DNA of 64,000 nt from a bacterium (GCA_028716845.1 JAQUPF010000005.1:62001-126000), one strand, 5' to 3'. Counted from the stretch's first letter, positions 34,308 to 42,825 are shown. A program made the numbers and translations. Notes: generated by a model from the sequence alone, not told the origin.

Positions 34308-35021
34308 TCAGATCATGAGCGTGCCGGCCGTGACGAGGAAATACTGGCCCAGGACGATGAGGATCCATCCGAAGAGCCGCTTCACCCTCACCATCCACCC
34401 CCCCGCCTTCGGGAGGCCCGCGAGGATGCCGGAGAAGGTGCCCGCGAGGATGAGGAGTGTCCCCATGCCGAATGCGAAGACGAAGAGGAGGGCGGCCCCG
34501 TACGCGACGTTCTGCCGCGCCGCGACGTAGCCGAGGAGGGCGGCGAGGACCGGCGCGGTGCACGGCCCCACGACGAGGCCGGAGACCGCGCCGACGGCGA
34601 CCGCCCCCGGCAAACCCCTCCGCCCCCCCGCCGCGCCGCCCGACCCGGCCGCGAACCCCGGCAGGGGGATGGCGAACACGTCGAGCATGGAGAGGCCGAG
34701 GAGGATGCAGACGTTCGCCACGACGATGTAGGTCCAGGGGCTCGTCTGGATATTGCCGAAGAGCGCGCCGGTGAGCGCCGCCGCGAGGCCGAGGCCCGTG
34801 TAGGTGGCGGCCATGCCCAGGACATAGGCCAGCGAGAGGATGAAGCTCCGCGCCTTCGAGCCGCCGCTCTGCCCGCCGATGTAGGCGACGGTGATCGGGA
34901 TGACGGGATAGACGCAGGGGGTGAAGCTGACGAGGATGCCGCCGAGATAGGCGATGAGGAGGGCGAGGGCGGAGGAGGACTGGAGGGAGGCCTCCAGGCT
35001 CTCGATCATGGACTCGATCAC
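34308..35021 (-). CDS. ccdA: CcdA/DsbD-type transmembrane thiol transporter
   Basis: A 237-residue membrane protein with six helices. The paired CcdA motifs are SFTPCVYPVIPITVAYIGG (Cys in the first half) and GLVVGPCTAPVLAALLGY (Cys in the second half). This is the DsbD-beta/CcdA family that moves reducing equivalents from cytoplasmic thioredoxin to periplasmic partners. GTG 35021 overlaps the thioredoxin stop (GTGA) after GGGGGATCC; ATG 35009 is the in-frame alternative. Neighbours (thioredoxin, TlpA-like) are its likely donor and acceptor. Confidence 0.9.
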   Translation of the reverse strand: MIESMIESLEASLQSSSALALLIAYLGGILVSFTPCVYPVIPITVAYIGGQSGGSKARSFILSLAYVLGMAATYTGLGLAAALTGALFGNIQTSPWTYIVVANVCILLGLSMLDVFAIPLPGFAAGSGGAAGGRRGLPGAVAVGAVSGLVVGPCTAPVLAALLGYVAARQNVAYGAALLFVFAFGMGTLLILAGTFSGILAGLPKAGGWMVRVKRLFGWILIVLGQYFLVTAGTLMI

Positions 35022-35332
35022 AGGATCCCCCGCATCCCCCGCTCGATCTCCTCCTCCGAGACGGCGCCGGAGGCCCTCCCCCGCTCCTCCCCGTCCCTGA
35101 AGAAGACGATCGCGGGGATGCCGAGGACGCCGAGCCCCGCCGCGACCTTCGGGTGCGCGCTGATATCCACCTTGCCGAACCGGCCGCCCGGGCACCGCGC
35201 CGCGACGGCCTCGAACCGCGGGGCGACCTTGCCGCACGCCCCGCACCAGGGCGAGGAGAAGAGCACCGCCCATGCCCCGGCGGAGCCGCGGACCTCCCGG
35301 TCGAAGTCGGCGTCGGTGAGTGGAACGATCAT
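35018..35332 (-). CDS. Thioredoxin
   Basis: A 104-residue thioredoxin. Active site FSSPWCGACGKVAPRFE (WCGAC, residues about 28-32), cis-Pro in LGIPAIVFFRDGEERG. The CGAC centre differs from the usual CGPC, which changes the redox potential. It lacks a signal peptide, so it is cytoplasmic. Coupled by overlap to ccdA. Confidence 0.88.
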   Translation of the reverse strand: MIVPLTDADFDREVRGSAGAWAVLFSSPWCGACGKVAPRFEAVAARCPGGRFGKVDISAHPKVAAGLGVLGIPAIVFFRDGEERGRASGAVSEEEIERGMRGIL

Positions 35333-35348
35333 CGGCCGGTCTCCCCCG

Positions 35349-35876
35349 TCAGGCGCCGGCGGCGTCGCCCGCCGCGGGCGGCGGGGTGAACACCCTCCCG
35401 GCGAGCTCCCGGTCGACCATGAGGAGGCCGCCGGGGGACTCCCCGACGAGCCGGAGCCGCTGCACGACCCCCTCCGCCGACGCCTCCTCCTCGACCTGCT
35501 CGGCGACGAACCACTGGAGGAAGTTGTTCGTGGCGTGGTCCTCCTCGGCGAGGGCGAAGCTCACGAGCTGGTTGATGTAGCCGGTCACCTTCCCCTCGTG
35601 CTTGAGCGCCTCCTCGAAGGCGTTGAGCGCCGAGGCCCACTCGGCGGGGGGCTTCGCGACCGCATCGAGGCTCACCCGCCCCCCCCGCTCGACGAGGTAG
35701 CGGTAGAAGCGCTGCACGTGCGTGAGCTCCTCCTGCGCCTGCACCGCCATCCAGTTGGCGCACCCGCCGAGGCCGACCGACTCGAAGTAGGCGGCCATCG
35801 CGAGGTAGAGGTACGCGGAGTAGAGCTCGCGGTTGATCTGCAGGTTGAGCGCCTGCTGCATCTTCGGATTGATCAT
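35349..35876 (-). CDS. Ferritin (non-heme, FtnA-like)
   Basis: A 175-residue four-helix ferritin. Start [32 protein letters not shown], then [20 protein letters not shown] (ExxH) and [25 protein letters not shown], all typical of bacterial FtnA. The C-terminus is a variable Gly/Ala tail. It stores iron released or taken up under peroxide stress. It stands third after the regulator (regulator, superoxide reductase, rubrerythrin-like, ferritin). Confidence 0.92.
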   Translation of the reverse strand: MINPKMQQALNLQINRELYSAYLYLAMAAYFESVGLGGCANWMAVQAQEELTHVQRFYRYLVERGGRVSLDAVAKPPAEWASALNAFEEALKHEGKVTGYINQLVSFALAEEDHATNNFLQWFVAEQVEEEASAEGVVQRLRLVGESPGGLLMVDRELAGRVFTPPPAAGDAAGA

Positions 35877-35907
35877 CCCACCTCCTCCGTTCCCGCCGGC
35901 CCGGCGC

Positions 35908-36405
35908 TCAGGCGTACCGGGCGAGCATCTCCTCGATGAGCGCCTTGTGCCGACGCTCCTCGTCGATGATGCGGGCGAGGGCCTCCCGCGGCTCCTTCCC
36001 GAGGCGCTCGCGGCAGCAGCCGTAGAACAGGATCGACCGCTCCTCGACGGCGAGCGCCATCCGGAGCGCCTCCGCCGGCCGGGCGACGGCGGCGCCGGGG
36101 TCCCGCATTTCCCGCAGCGGCCCGAAAACGCCGCTCTCGAGCGACGCGAGCAGGTCGTCCTCCTCGAACGGGTCCCCGGCCCGGGCGCGCTCCCGCTCGA
36201 GTTCCCGGCCGAAGAAGGCGAGGTGCTCCCGCTCCTGGCCCGCGAGGAACTCCAGCGTCGAGCGGACCCCGGGATCGGTCACCGCGCGGGCGAGGGCGTC
36301 GTAGAAGCGCGCCCCGTCGCGCTCGATGGCGCAGGCGATCCTGAACGCCTCCGTGCCGCTGAAGTCGGCGACGACGAACGCGCCGTCACGCTCCTCGATG
36401 CGCAT
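35908..36405 (-). CDS. Rubrerythrin-like di-iron protein (no rubredoxin domain)
   Basis: A 165-residue helical protein with the ferritin-like ExxH pairs [52 protein letters not shown] and [14 protein letters not shown]. This is the sulerythrin/rubrerythrin-like type without a C-terminal rubredoxin knuckle. Peroxide reduction with external electron donors (for example the rubredoxin at 4359 or the desulforedoxin-like protein) is the likely role. ATG 36405; 20 bases after the superoxide reductase gene. Confidence 0.8.
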   Translation of the reverse strand: MRIEERDGAFVVADFSGTEAFRIACAIERDGARFYDALARAVTDPGVRSTLEFLAGQEREHLAFFGRELERERARAGDPFEEDDLLASLESGVFGPLREMRDPGAAVARPAEALRMALAVEERSILFYGCCRERLGKEPREALARIIDEERRHKALIEEMLARYA

Positions 36406-36425
36406 CGCGGTTTGCCTCCGGGGCC

Positions 36426-36800
36426 TCAGGCCTTCCAGAGGCCGTGCAGGTTGCAGTGCTCGCGGGCCGTCACGGCGCGGGCGGCGATGCAGAACTCCGC
36501 CTCCGGCGCGTCGCCCGGCTTCAGGAAGCGCCGGCAGGTCACGCCGTCGGCGATGATCTCGATCCACTCGATGTAGTGCTTCTCCTCCATCGGGTGGGGG
36601 ACCGAGCCGACCTTCACCCGCACGCCGCGGTCGGTCTTCTCGATCACGGGAACGTGCTTCTCCCGCGCGGCGTCGACGGTGTTCTCGACGAGGAGGGCCA
36701 TCTCCTCGCCGCAGCAGACGAGGGCGCCCGCCCCCGCGCCGATCACCTCGACCATGTTGCCGCACATCCCGCACTTGTACACCTGCAGCCTGGCGGTCAT
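36426..36800 (-). CDS. dfx: Superoxide reductase (desulfoferrodoxin)
   Basis: A 124-residue two-domain protein. N-terminal desulforedoxin centre: [16 protein letters not shown] ... [11 protein letters not shown] (CxxC...CC). C-terminal catalytic centre: [22 protein letters not shown] and [10 protein letters not shown], which supply the four His and one Cys ligands of the square-pyramidal iron. It reduces superoxide to peroxide without making oxygen, with rubredoxin as donor. First gene after the regulator (46 bases). Confidence 0.95.
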   Translation of the reverse strand: MTARLQVYKCGMCGNMVEVIGAGAGALVCCGEEMALLVENTVDAAREKHVPVIEKTDRGVRVKVGSVPHPMEEKHYIEWIEIIADGVTCRRFLKPGDAPEAEFCIAARAVTAREHCNLHGLWKA

Positions 36801-36846
36801 GCCGATCCTCCTTTCGGTGCCGGGAAGGGCCGCGCCCCGGCGGCGG

Positions 36847-37245
36847 TCAGTTTCTCCGCCCGCACCGCGGGCAGAGGCCCTCGAACTCGAGCCGGTGGCC
36901 GGTGATCGTGAAGCCGCAGGCGTCGCCGATCCGCCGCTCGACGCCCGGCAGGGGGTCCATGCGGAGGTCCACTACCCGGCCGCACGAGGTGCAGCGCACG
37001 TGGTAATGATTGGCGGTGGTCGCGTCGTACCGCCGCTGCGTGCCGGCCATCTCGAGCTTCAGGAGGAGGCCGTTCTGGGAGAGGATTTCCAGGTTGCGGT
37101 AGACGGTGCCGAGGCTGACGCGGGGGAGGCGCTTCCGCACCATCCGGTACACCTCGTCGGCGGTCGGGTGCGAGACGACCTTCCGCAGCTCGTCGAGGAT
37201 GACCTCGCGCTGCTTCGTGACCCTGAACTTCCGGGCCGGTTTCAT
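36847..37245 (-). CDS. perR: Fur-family regulator, probably PerR
   Basis: A 132-residue Fur-superfamily protein. Winged helix from [15 protein letters not shown] to [10 protein letters not shown], the regulatory metal site in TANHYHVRC (H-x-H), and two zinc-binding knuckles CTSCGR and CPRCGR near the C-terminus. The neighbouring peroxide/superoxide and ferritin genes favour PerR over Fur or Zur. It heads a 16-gene same-strand run. Its own promoter is overlapped by an inverted repeat, which suggests autoregulation. Confidence 0.85.
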   Translation of the reverse strand: MKPARKFRVTKQREVILDELRKVVSHPTADEVYRMVRKRLPRVSLGTVYRNLEILSQNGLLLKLEMAGTQRRYDATTANHYHVRCTSCGRVVDLRMDPLPGVERRIGDACGFTITGHRLEFEGLCPRCGRRN

Positions 37246-37261
37246 CGTGGCCCCCTTTCCA

Positions 37262-37303
37262 GTATTAATTCCTAATAATACATACCCTCCGCCTCCCTGT
37301 CAA
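37262..37303 (-). promoter_or_regulatory. PerR-operon promoter with overlapping Fur/PerR-like operator
   Basis: On the minus strand TTGACA (37303-37298) is followed by exactly 17 bases and TATTAT (37280-37275). Over the -10 and start site lies GTATTAATTCCTAATAATAC (plus strand 37262-37281), whose six-base outer arms GTATTA and TAATAC form a perfect dyad. This resembles a PerR box (TTATAATNATTATAA). It is the only AT-rich palindrome seen in the neighbourhood. Confidence 0.75.
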
Positions 37304-37688
37304 GGGGGGCTAGGGGCCGGATCAATTGAAGGCAGCCATTACACGTTGTACATCTACCAAAATCGATCATCCCCGGCAAGTGGAATCGGCGGGAAATCGC
37401 CGGGGTGTCCGAATCAGCCCCCCGGCAACAAGAACAAATCCACCACGGATTGGCACGGGTGCAACCGCAGCCGAACAGCGGAAGTGCAAAGCGGAATGAG
37501 GTGGAGTTTCTGCAGCGGATTGACGCAGGCGCACAACGTTCCTGCCGCGGATCCGCGCGGATATCCCAGGATGAACTGTAGTTGCATCCGTGGAGATCCG
37601 CCATGATCCGTTCCAATCCGCGGCCCGGGGTTCATCGTTTCGCCGCGGCGCGGGCGGTATGCGGCCGGCGGGTCGCCGGTATGCTACC
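37304..37688. repeat. Gene-free stretch with composite CGCGGAT-type repeats
   Basis: No gene is supported here. It contains CGCGGATCCGCGCGGATAT, CACGGATTGGCACGGGTG and, from about 37573, the module TGTAGTTGCATCCGTGGAG... that runs to the AraC gene start and recurs (inverted) at 41501-41607 and near 62510. The end of the module holds TATGCT at 37680-37685, a possible -10. Confidence 0.75.
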
Positions 37689-38642
37689 ATGGCGTCCGTC
37701 ATGGACGCGCGGCGCGCGGCGCTCGAGGCGGAATACGGCCGTCGGATCAACCTGGCCATGGACTACGTCCGGGCCAATCTCGACGGCGACCTCTCGGTCG
37801 TCGCCATCGCCCGCGCCGCCCTCTTCAGCCCCTACCATTTCCACAGGCTCTTCACGGCGATGACGGGAGAGACGCTCTTCGACCACGTGCGGCGCGTGCG
37901 GCTGGAGAAGGCAGCGGCCTCTCTCATGTACGACGAGGGGAGGAGCGTCACCGACATCGCGCTCGACTGCGGCTTCGGCTCGTCGGCAACCTTCGCCCGC
38001 GCCTTTCGCGCCCACTTCGGCATGAGCGCCTCCGAGTGGCGGAGGCGGAAGGCATCGAAGGAAAGCAAGGAGCGCAAAACGAAACGCAAGCCGGGCAAAG
38101 CGCCGCGCGGGCCCCTCGGGTACAGTGGGGGGCGTCAACGATCAACCCCACACCAGAGGAGGTGCGGCATGAAGGTCGAGGTGAGAGAGCTGCCACCGTA
38201 CCGCGTCGCGTACGTGCGGAGCAGGAGGGGGTACGACCAGGAGGCGATACACGAGGCCTACGAGACGCTCTTCAGGTGGGCCGGCCCGAGGGGACTCTGC
38301 TGCCCCCAGGCGAAGGTGATCGGCGCCTCCTACGACAATCCCGAAATCACGCCGGCCGCCAGGTGCCGGTACGACGCCTGCATCACCATCGGCGCCGATG
38401 TCAACGCCGAGGGGCCGGTATCGGTGAAGGAGTTCCCGGGAGGCAGGTACGCGGTCTACCGCTGGCGCGGGAGGCCGCAGGACATCGGCCCGGTCTTCGG
38501 GTCGCTCATGGGCGAGTGGTTCCCGTCGAGCGGCTACCAGCCGGGCGACTCCCCCTGCCTGGAGTTCTACCACGGCGACCCCGACGCGGACCCGAAGGGC
38601 GAAGCCACGGTCGACATCTGCATGCCGGTGAAGCCGCTCTGA
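37689..38642 (+). CDS. AraC-family regulator with GyrI-like effector domain
   Basis: A 317-residue regulator. N-terminal double helix-turn-helix of the AraC type (NLAMDYVRANLDGDLSVVAIA, PYHFHRLFTAMTGETLFDHVR, VTDIALDCGFGSSATFARAFRAHFGMSASEW), a basic linker, and a C-terminal GyrI-like (SOUL/Rob-type) ligand-binding domain (KVEVRELPPYRVAYVRSRRGYD ... ACITIGADVNAEGPVSVKEFPGGRYAVYRWRG, FMSPVKPL end type). This is the SoxS/Rob-like domain order with DNA binding first. ATG 37689 is listed; ATG 37701 is the next in-frame start. It lies directly against the repeat ending in TATGCT. Confidence 0.88.
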   Translation: MASVMDARRAALEAEYGRRINLAMDYVRANLDGDLSVVAIARAALFSPYHFHRLFTAMTGETLFDHVRRVRLEKAAASLMYDEGRSVTDIALDCGFGSSATFARAFRAHFGMSASEWRRRKASKESKERKTKRKPGKAPRGPLGYSGGRQRSTPHQRRCGMKVEVRELPPYRVAYVRSRRGYDQEAIHEAYETLFRWAGPRGLCCPQAKVIGASYDNPEITPAARCRYDACITIGADVNAEGPVSVKEFPGGRYAVYRWRGRPQDIGPVFGSLMGEWFPSSGYQPGDSPCLEFYHGDPDADPKGEATVDICMPVKPL

Positions 38643-38733
38643 CCGCCGGGGTCGGATCTTGCGTTTTGCGTTTACGCCACGGGCGGGGGTGGTTTCCTCG
38701 CCCACGCACGCGGCTGCGAAGGGAGACAATGGA

Positions 38734-39219
38734 ATGGAAAAGAAGGAATTCAGGGTGTCCCCGATAGGATTCGTCAGGGCGGACGAGAACGGGTTCCGCC
38801 TCGAGGTCGAGGAGGAGTACCGGGCGGGTCTGGAGGGCCTCGAGGGCTTCAGCCACGTGGACGTCCTCTGGTGGTGCCACCTGCTCGACGACGCCGGCCC
38901 TCGCAGCGCGGTGAGGTCTGAGCGGCCGTACCGGAAGGGCCCGGCGACGCTCGGCGTGTTCGCGACGCGCTCGCCGGCGCGCCCGAACCCGATCGCGGTC
39001 AGCGTGGCGCCCGTACTGGGCATCGACCGCGCCGCCGGCGTGGTCCACATCCCCTGGATCGACGCCGAGGACGGTACGCCGATCGTCGACCTGAAACCGT
39101 ACCACCCCTCCATCGAGCGGGTCCGGGACGCGGCGGTCCCCGAATGGTGCGGCCACTGGCCGAAATGGTATGAGGATTCGGCCGATTTCGACTGGGGCGC
39201 GGAACTGACGCACGGGTGA
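38734..39219 (+). CDS. trmO: tRNA (N6-threonylcarbamoyladenosine37-N6)-methyltransferase TrmO
   Basis: A 161-residue single-domain protein of the YaeB/TrmO beta-barrel SAM-methyltransferase family. Conserved start FRVSPIGFVR, then GLEGFSHVDVLWWCHL, the signature GVFATRSPARPNPIAVSVAPVLG (family core R-S/T-P-x-R-P-N-P), and HIPWIDAEDGTPIVDLKPYHPSIE. ATG 38734 with GGGAG eight bases before. It uses S-adenosylmethionine to methylate t6A37 in tRNA. Its position after the AraC gene (91 bases) looks incidental. Confidence 0.92.
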   Translation: MEKKEFRVSPIGFVRADENGFRLEVEEEYRAGLEGLEGFSHVDVLWWCHLLDDAGPRSAVRSERPYRKGPATLGVFATRSPARPNPIAVSVAPVLGIDRAAGVVHIPWIDAEDGTPIVDLKPYHPSIERVRDAAVPEWCGHWPKWYEDSADFDWGAELTHG

Positions 39220-39244
39220 CGGGGTGGGACCGGGGGAGGAGACG

Positions 39245-39742
39245 ATGCACGCGGAGTCGGCGTGCGCCTGCTTCAGGCGCGACAGGACGGGGTGGGTCCT
39301 GGTGGCGCTCAATCTGCTGATGGCGGCGAACTCGACGCTCTACTTCACCGGGATGCTGGGGGCGGGGGTGGACGGGTGGCTCGCGATGAACTCCTGCGCG
39401 CCGAGCATATTCGTCTTCTGCCTCGGCTACCTTCTCCGCCAGCGCCCCCTGATGGCGGTCGGCGCGGGGCTGATGTTCCGGTACGGGACGCTCGGCCTCA
39501 CCACCTTCGGCTGGGACGGGATGAACCTCATCCCGCAGGCCGGGCACATCCTCATGACGCTCGCCGTGATCTACTTCGTCGTGCGGATGGTCCGCCTCCG
39601 CGGCTGGGGGGAGATCGTCACGGCGCTGCTCACGGTGGTCGTGATGCTCTACACGTGGTGGCAGTCAACGTGGTTCGGCCGGCGCCCGGAGGTGTGGAAG
39701 GCGCTGATGGATGGGAGGCTGCGGCCGGAGCTGTTCAGGTAG
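39245..39742 (+). CDS. Polytopic membrane protein of unknown function
   Basis: A 165-residue protein with four clear helices (WVLVALNLLMAANSTLYFTGML; SIFVFCLGYLL; LIPQAGHILMTLAVIYFVVRMV; IVTALLTVVVMLYTWW). Short Cys-containing N-terminus (SACACFRRDR). Nothing in the sequence identifies a function. ATG 39245 follows GGGGGAGGAG. It is followed after 11 bases by the transglutaminase-like lipoprotein, so the two may be co-transcribed. Confidence 0.7.
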   Translation: MHAESACACFRRDRTGWVLVALNLLMAANSTLYFTGMLGAGVDGWLAMNSCAPSIFVFCLGYLLRQRPLMAVGAGLMFRYGTLGLTTFGWDGMNLIPQAGHILMTLAVIYFVVRMVRLRGWGEIVTALLTVVVMLYTWWQSTWFGRRPEVWKALMDGRLRPELFR

Positions 39743-39753
39743 AAGGGGGGCGC

Positions 39754-40680
39754 ATGGTGACCCGCCTGATGGGCGCGGCGCTGTCGTGCCTTCTCGCCGC
39801 CGCGCTGCCGGGGTGCCGGCATGCGCCGGCGTGGGCGGGGGACGGCGCTGCGCGGCGGTTCTACCGCACGCAGGGCCCGGTCACGGACCCCGGGAGGCAC
39901 GCCGGCCTCTACGCGGGCCTTCCTCGCGACGTCCGGGGGCTCTGCGGGGTCGTCCAGGGCGTGATGCTCCACGTCTTCTGGGCCGACAGGTACGGCGTGA
40001 CGCTGCCGGAGGAGCGGAAGAGGGAGGTCAACCTCCGGACCGTCGAGCGGATGCTCGCGAGGATCGCCGAGCTCGACCCGAGGCCGCTCACGGCAAGGCG
40101 GGAGCCCCTGAAGCGCCTGGTGGGCAACTGCCGCGACCACGCGGTCCTACTCTGCTCGATGCTGCGCCACGCGGGGATTCCGGCGCGCGCGCGGTGCGGA
40201 TTCGCCACGTACTTCACGCCGGGGCGCCACGAGGATCACTGGGTGGTCGAGCACTGGGACGGGCCGAGGGGCCGCTGGGTGCGCGTGGACCCGCAGCTCG
40301 ACGAAGTGCAGGTGAAGGCGCTCGGCATCGCCTTCGACCCGTTCGACCTCCCCCCCGGGACGTTCGTCCCCGCGGGCGAGGCGTGGCGGCGCTGCCGGGC
40401 GGGCACGCTCGATCCCGACCGCTGCGGCATCTTCGATATGCACGGACTCTGGTTTGTCAGGGGCAACCTGGTTCGCGATGTGATGGCGCTCAACGGCCTC
40501 GAGCTGCTCCCCTGGGACTGGAACGCCCTGATGTCGCGCGAGAGGGAGCCGACGGCGGATGAGTACCGCCTGCTCGACCGAGCGGCGGAGGCGACGGCGG
40601 GCGAGGTGCCGTTCGCCGAGGTCCGCGCCCTCCACGCCTCCGAGCCCGCCCTGCGGATGCCACCCGGCTGGGCGCCATGA
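39754..40680 (+). CDS. Transglutaminase-like lipoprotein
   Basis: A 308-residue exported protein. Lipoprotein signal LSCLLAAALPGC (Cys at residue about 21). The transglutaminase-like core has the catalytic Cys in VGNCRDHAVLLCSMLRHAGIPARARCG, the His in HEDHWVVEHWDG and the Asp in WVRVDPQLDE. Lipid-anchored proteins of this fold cleave or cross-link cell-wall or protein substrates. Nearest neighbours are a membrane protein upstream and, in the opposite direction, a caspase-like gene; the two coding ends are only ten bases apart (40681-40690). Confidence 0.82.
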   Translation: MVTRLMGAALSCLLAAALPGCRHAPAWAGDGAARRFYRTQGPVTDPGRHAGLYAGLPRDVRGLCGVVQGVMLHVFWADRYGVTLPEERKREVNLRTVERMLARIAELDPRPLTARREPLKRLVGNCRDHAVLLCSMLRHAGIPARARCGFATYFTPGRHEDHWVVEHWDGPRGRWVRVDPQLDEVQVKALGIAFDPFDLPPGTFVPAGEAWRRCRAGTLDPDRCGIFDMHGLWFVRGNLVRDVMALNGLELLPWDWNALMSREREPTADEYRLLDRAAEATAGEVPFAEVRALHASEPALRMPPGWAP

Positions 40681-40690
40681 ACGCCCGGGG

Positions 40691-41500
40691 TCAGCAGGGG
40701 GAGAAGAGGGGGCGGCGCTTCGCGGCGGCGGGGCCCTCGAGCTGCGGCCGCTGGGCGTAGCCGGCGGCCGCGACCCTGTCGGCGACGCGCGCCATCCACT
40801 CCGCATAGGTGACGCCGGGGCCGGCGTCCTCCAGCGCCCGCGCGGCGAAATGGCTGAACACACCACGCCGCGTCCCCCCGAAGTCGTCCTCGGCTGCCGG
40901 CTCGTCCGCCGCGGCGGCGGCGAGGAGCAGCTCCGTCATCTCCTCCTCTCTCCGCGCGAGGATCCGTCTCTTCAGCGGGCTGCGCTCCGCCACGCGGGCG
41001 CGGATCCCGGGAGGCGGGGGGAGGAACCGGATCGCGGCGCCGGTCCGCCCGGCGGGGGCGATCCTCGTGACGGTGCCCGAATAGCACGAGTCGGAGATAA
41101 AGGTGAACGAGACGCCGTCGGGGAGGCGGTCGAGCCGCCGCCGGAGGTCGTCGTCGAGGATGAGCCGGTCGAAACCGGCCTCGCGGGGGACGAGCGCCTC
41201 GTCCCGGCCGTCGGACTCGTCCGGCACGCCGGCGTCCGGGACCCAGGTCCCGTGGCCCGAGAAGACGAAGGCGCAGACGTCGCCGGGGCGGGCGCCCGCG
41301 ACGAGGCCGTCGAGCGCGGCGAGGATCTCGTCCCGGGACGCCTCCCGGTCGAGGATGAGCCGGATGTCGCGCCGCCGGAAGCCGAATCCGCCGACGAGCA
41401 GCCGCGCCCAGGCGCGCGCGTCGTTCGCGCAGCCGGCGAGGTCCATCCCCTCGCCGGGGTAATCGTCGATGCCGATGCAGACGGCCCGCCGCGCGCCCAT
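40691..41500 (-). CDS. Caspase-like (metacaspase/C14) peptidase
   Basis: A 269-residue protein with a clear caspase fold: VCIGIDDYPGEGMDLAGCANDARAWARLL, then CAFVFSGHGTWVP (catalytic His), SDGRDEALVPREAG and FTFISDSCYSGTVTR (catalytic Cys). The usual Asp-specific S1 pocket residues cannot be judged. No signal peptide is visible, so it is probably cytoplasmic. ATG 41500 is used; the ATG at 41511 inside the upstream repeat is out of frame. Bacterial metacaspases cut after Arg/Lys and act in stress or signalling. TATGCT lies at 41515-41520. Confidence 0.85.
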   Translation of the reverse strand: MGARRAVCIGIDDYPGEGMDLAGCANDARAWARLLVGGFGFRRRDIRLILDREASRDEILAALDGLVAGARPGDVCAFVFSGHGTWVPDAGVPDESDGRDEALVPREAGFDRLILDDDLRRRLDRLPDGVSFTFISDSCYSGTVTRIAPAGRTGAAIRFLPPPPGIRARVAERSPLKRRILARREEEMTELLLAAAAADEPAAEDDFGGTRRGVFSHFAARALEDAGPGVTYAEWMARVADRVAAAGYAQRPQLEGPAAAKRRPLFSPC

Positions 41501-41814
41501 GGCTGCCCCATGGTAGCATACCGCCGGCCGCACAGCGCGCGTCCCGCGGCGGAACAATGAACCCCGGGCCACGGATTGGAACGGATCATGACGGATCTCC
41601 ACGGATTCAAGCGGTTGTACCTCGCCATAGAGAACACAGAGAACGCAGAGGATATTGCAGCTTCCGACTTTGAACGTTCAACTTTAAACTGTAGTTGCAT
41701 CCGCGGTGAAGCGGTTCGTCATGCCGATTGCGGTTGTGCTCCGGAGAGGCTTCGTGTACACTTCCCCCGTTCGCCGGCCGCCGCTCCCGGGCCGTCGAGC
41801 GGAGATCGTCAACC
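41501..41814. repeat. Gene-free region with inverted repeat modules upstream of the caspase gene and pta
   Basis: No gene is supported here. 41501-41607 is the inverted copy of the module before the AraC gene (shared pieces ATCCGTGGAGATCCG, CATGATCCGTTCCAATCCG, GGCCCGGGGTTCAT, GCGGCCGGCGG, TATGCTACCATGG). 41625-41693 carries the inverted form of the 'CTCTGCGTTCTCTGTG' and 'TTGAACGTTCAA' blocks seen at 43 and 45.5 kb. TGTACACT at about 41754 could be a -10 for pta. Confidence 0.75.
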
Positions 41815-42825
41815 ATGCCCGAGAAGAGCGCCTTCCTCGCCGATGTCTGCGAGCGCGCGCGGCGCGAACCGAAGCGGCTTGTTCTCCCCGAGGGGCACGA
41901 CGAGCGCGTGGTGCGCGCCGCAGCGACCATCGCGCGGAAGGAGATCGGATCCCCGATCCTCCTCGGCAGGCGCGACTCGATCCTCCAGTGCCTCAGGTCG
42001 ACGGGATCGAGCGCCGAGGGGATCACCATCATCGACCCCGCCGAGGCGGAGGACCGTGAGGAGTACGCCAAGACCTTCTTCGAGCTGCGCCGCCACAAGG
42101 GGGTCACCCTCGACCAGGCGCGCGAGGCGATGCGCTCCTGGATCTACTACGGCACGATGATGGTGTACAAGGGGGCCGCCGACTGCCTCGTCTCCGGCTC
42201 CACCCACTCGACCGCCGAGACGATCAAGCCCGCCCTCCAGATCATCAAGTGCAAGAAGGGCTGCTCGCTCGTCTCGAGCCTCTTCTTCATGGTGCTCGAC
42301 CGGGACGTCTTCGCCTTCGCCGACTGCGGCGTCGTCGAGAGCCCCACGAGCGAGCAGCTCGCGGAGATCACCGTGGAGACCGTGGAGACCGCCCTCCACT
42401 TCGGCATCCCCCCCGTGGTCGCCCTCCTCTCCTACTCCACGAAGGGATCGGCGAAGGGGCCGCTCACGAAGAAGGTCGCCGAGGCCGCCGACATCGCCCG
42501 CGCGAAGGCGGCGCGGCGCTTCCCGGACAACGGGGACATCGTCATCGACGGCGAGCTCCAGGTCGACGCGGCGATCGTCCCCGCCGTGGCGGCACGGAAG
42601 GCGGCCGGGAGCCCCGTGGAGGGGAAGGCGCGGATCCTCATCTTCCCCGACCTGAACAGCGGCAACATCTCCTACAAGCTCGTCCACCGCCTCGCGAAGG
42701 CGGAGGCGTACGGCCCCATCCTCCAGGGCCTCGCGAAGCCCGTCAACGACGTCTCCCGCGGCTGCTCCGCCGATGACGTCGTCGGCGTCTCCGCCGTCAC
42801 CGTCGTCCAGGCCCACGCCCTCTGA
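41815..42825 (+). CDS. pta: Phosphate acetyltransferase
   Basis: A 336-residue Pta/Ptb-family enzyme of normal length. Start LPEGHDERVVRAAATIARKEIGSPIL, then ADCLVSGSTHSTAETIKPALQII, FFMVLDRDVFAFADCGV, VALLSYSTKGSAKGPLT and the C-terminal PDLNSGNISYKLVHRLAKAEAYGPILQGLAKPVNDVSRGCSADDVV. These are Pta signatures. It interconverts acetyl-CoA and acetyl phosphate. Ribosome-binding site GGAG before ATG 41815. With ackA 3 kb downstream it makes the ATP-yielding acetate pathway. Confidence 0.95.
   Translation: MPEKSAFLADVCERARREPKRLVLPEGHDERVVRAAATIARKEIGSPILLGRRDSILQCLRSTGSSAEGITIIDPAEAEDREEYAKTFFELRRHKGVTLDQAREAMRSWIYYGTMMVYKGAADCLVSGSTHSTAETIKPALQIIKCKKGCSLVSSLFFMVLDRDVFAFADCGVVESPTSEQLAEITVETVETALHFGIPPVVALLSYSTKGSAKGPLTKKVAEAADIARAKAARRFPDNGDIVIDGELQVDAAIVPAVAARKAAGSPVEGKARILIFPDLNSGNISYKLVHRLAKAEAYGPILQGLAKPVNDVSRGCSADDVVGVSAVTVVQAHAL

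Noticed and set aside
37304-37688. Small coding frames in the repeat stretch upstream of the AraC gene
   Set aside because: Frames are short, repeat-derived and have no ribosome-binding sites.
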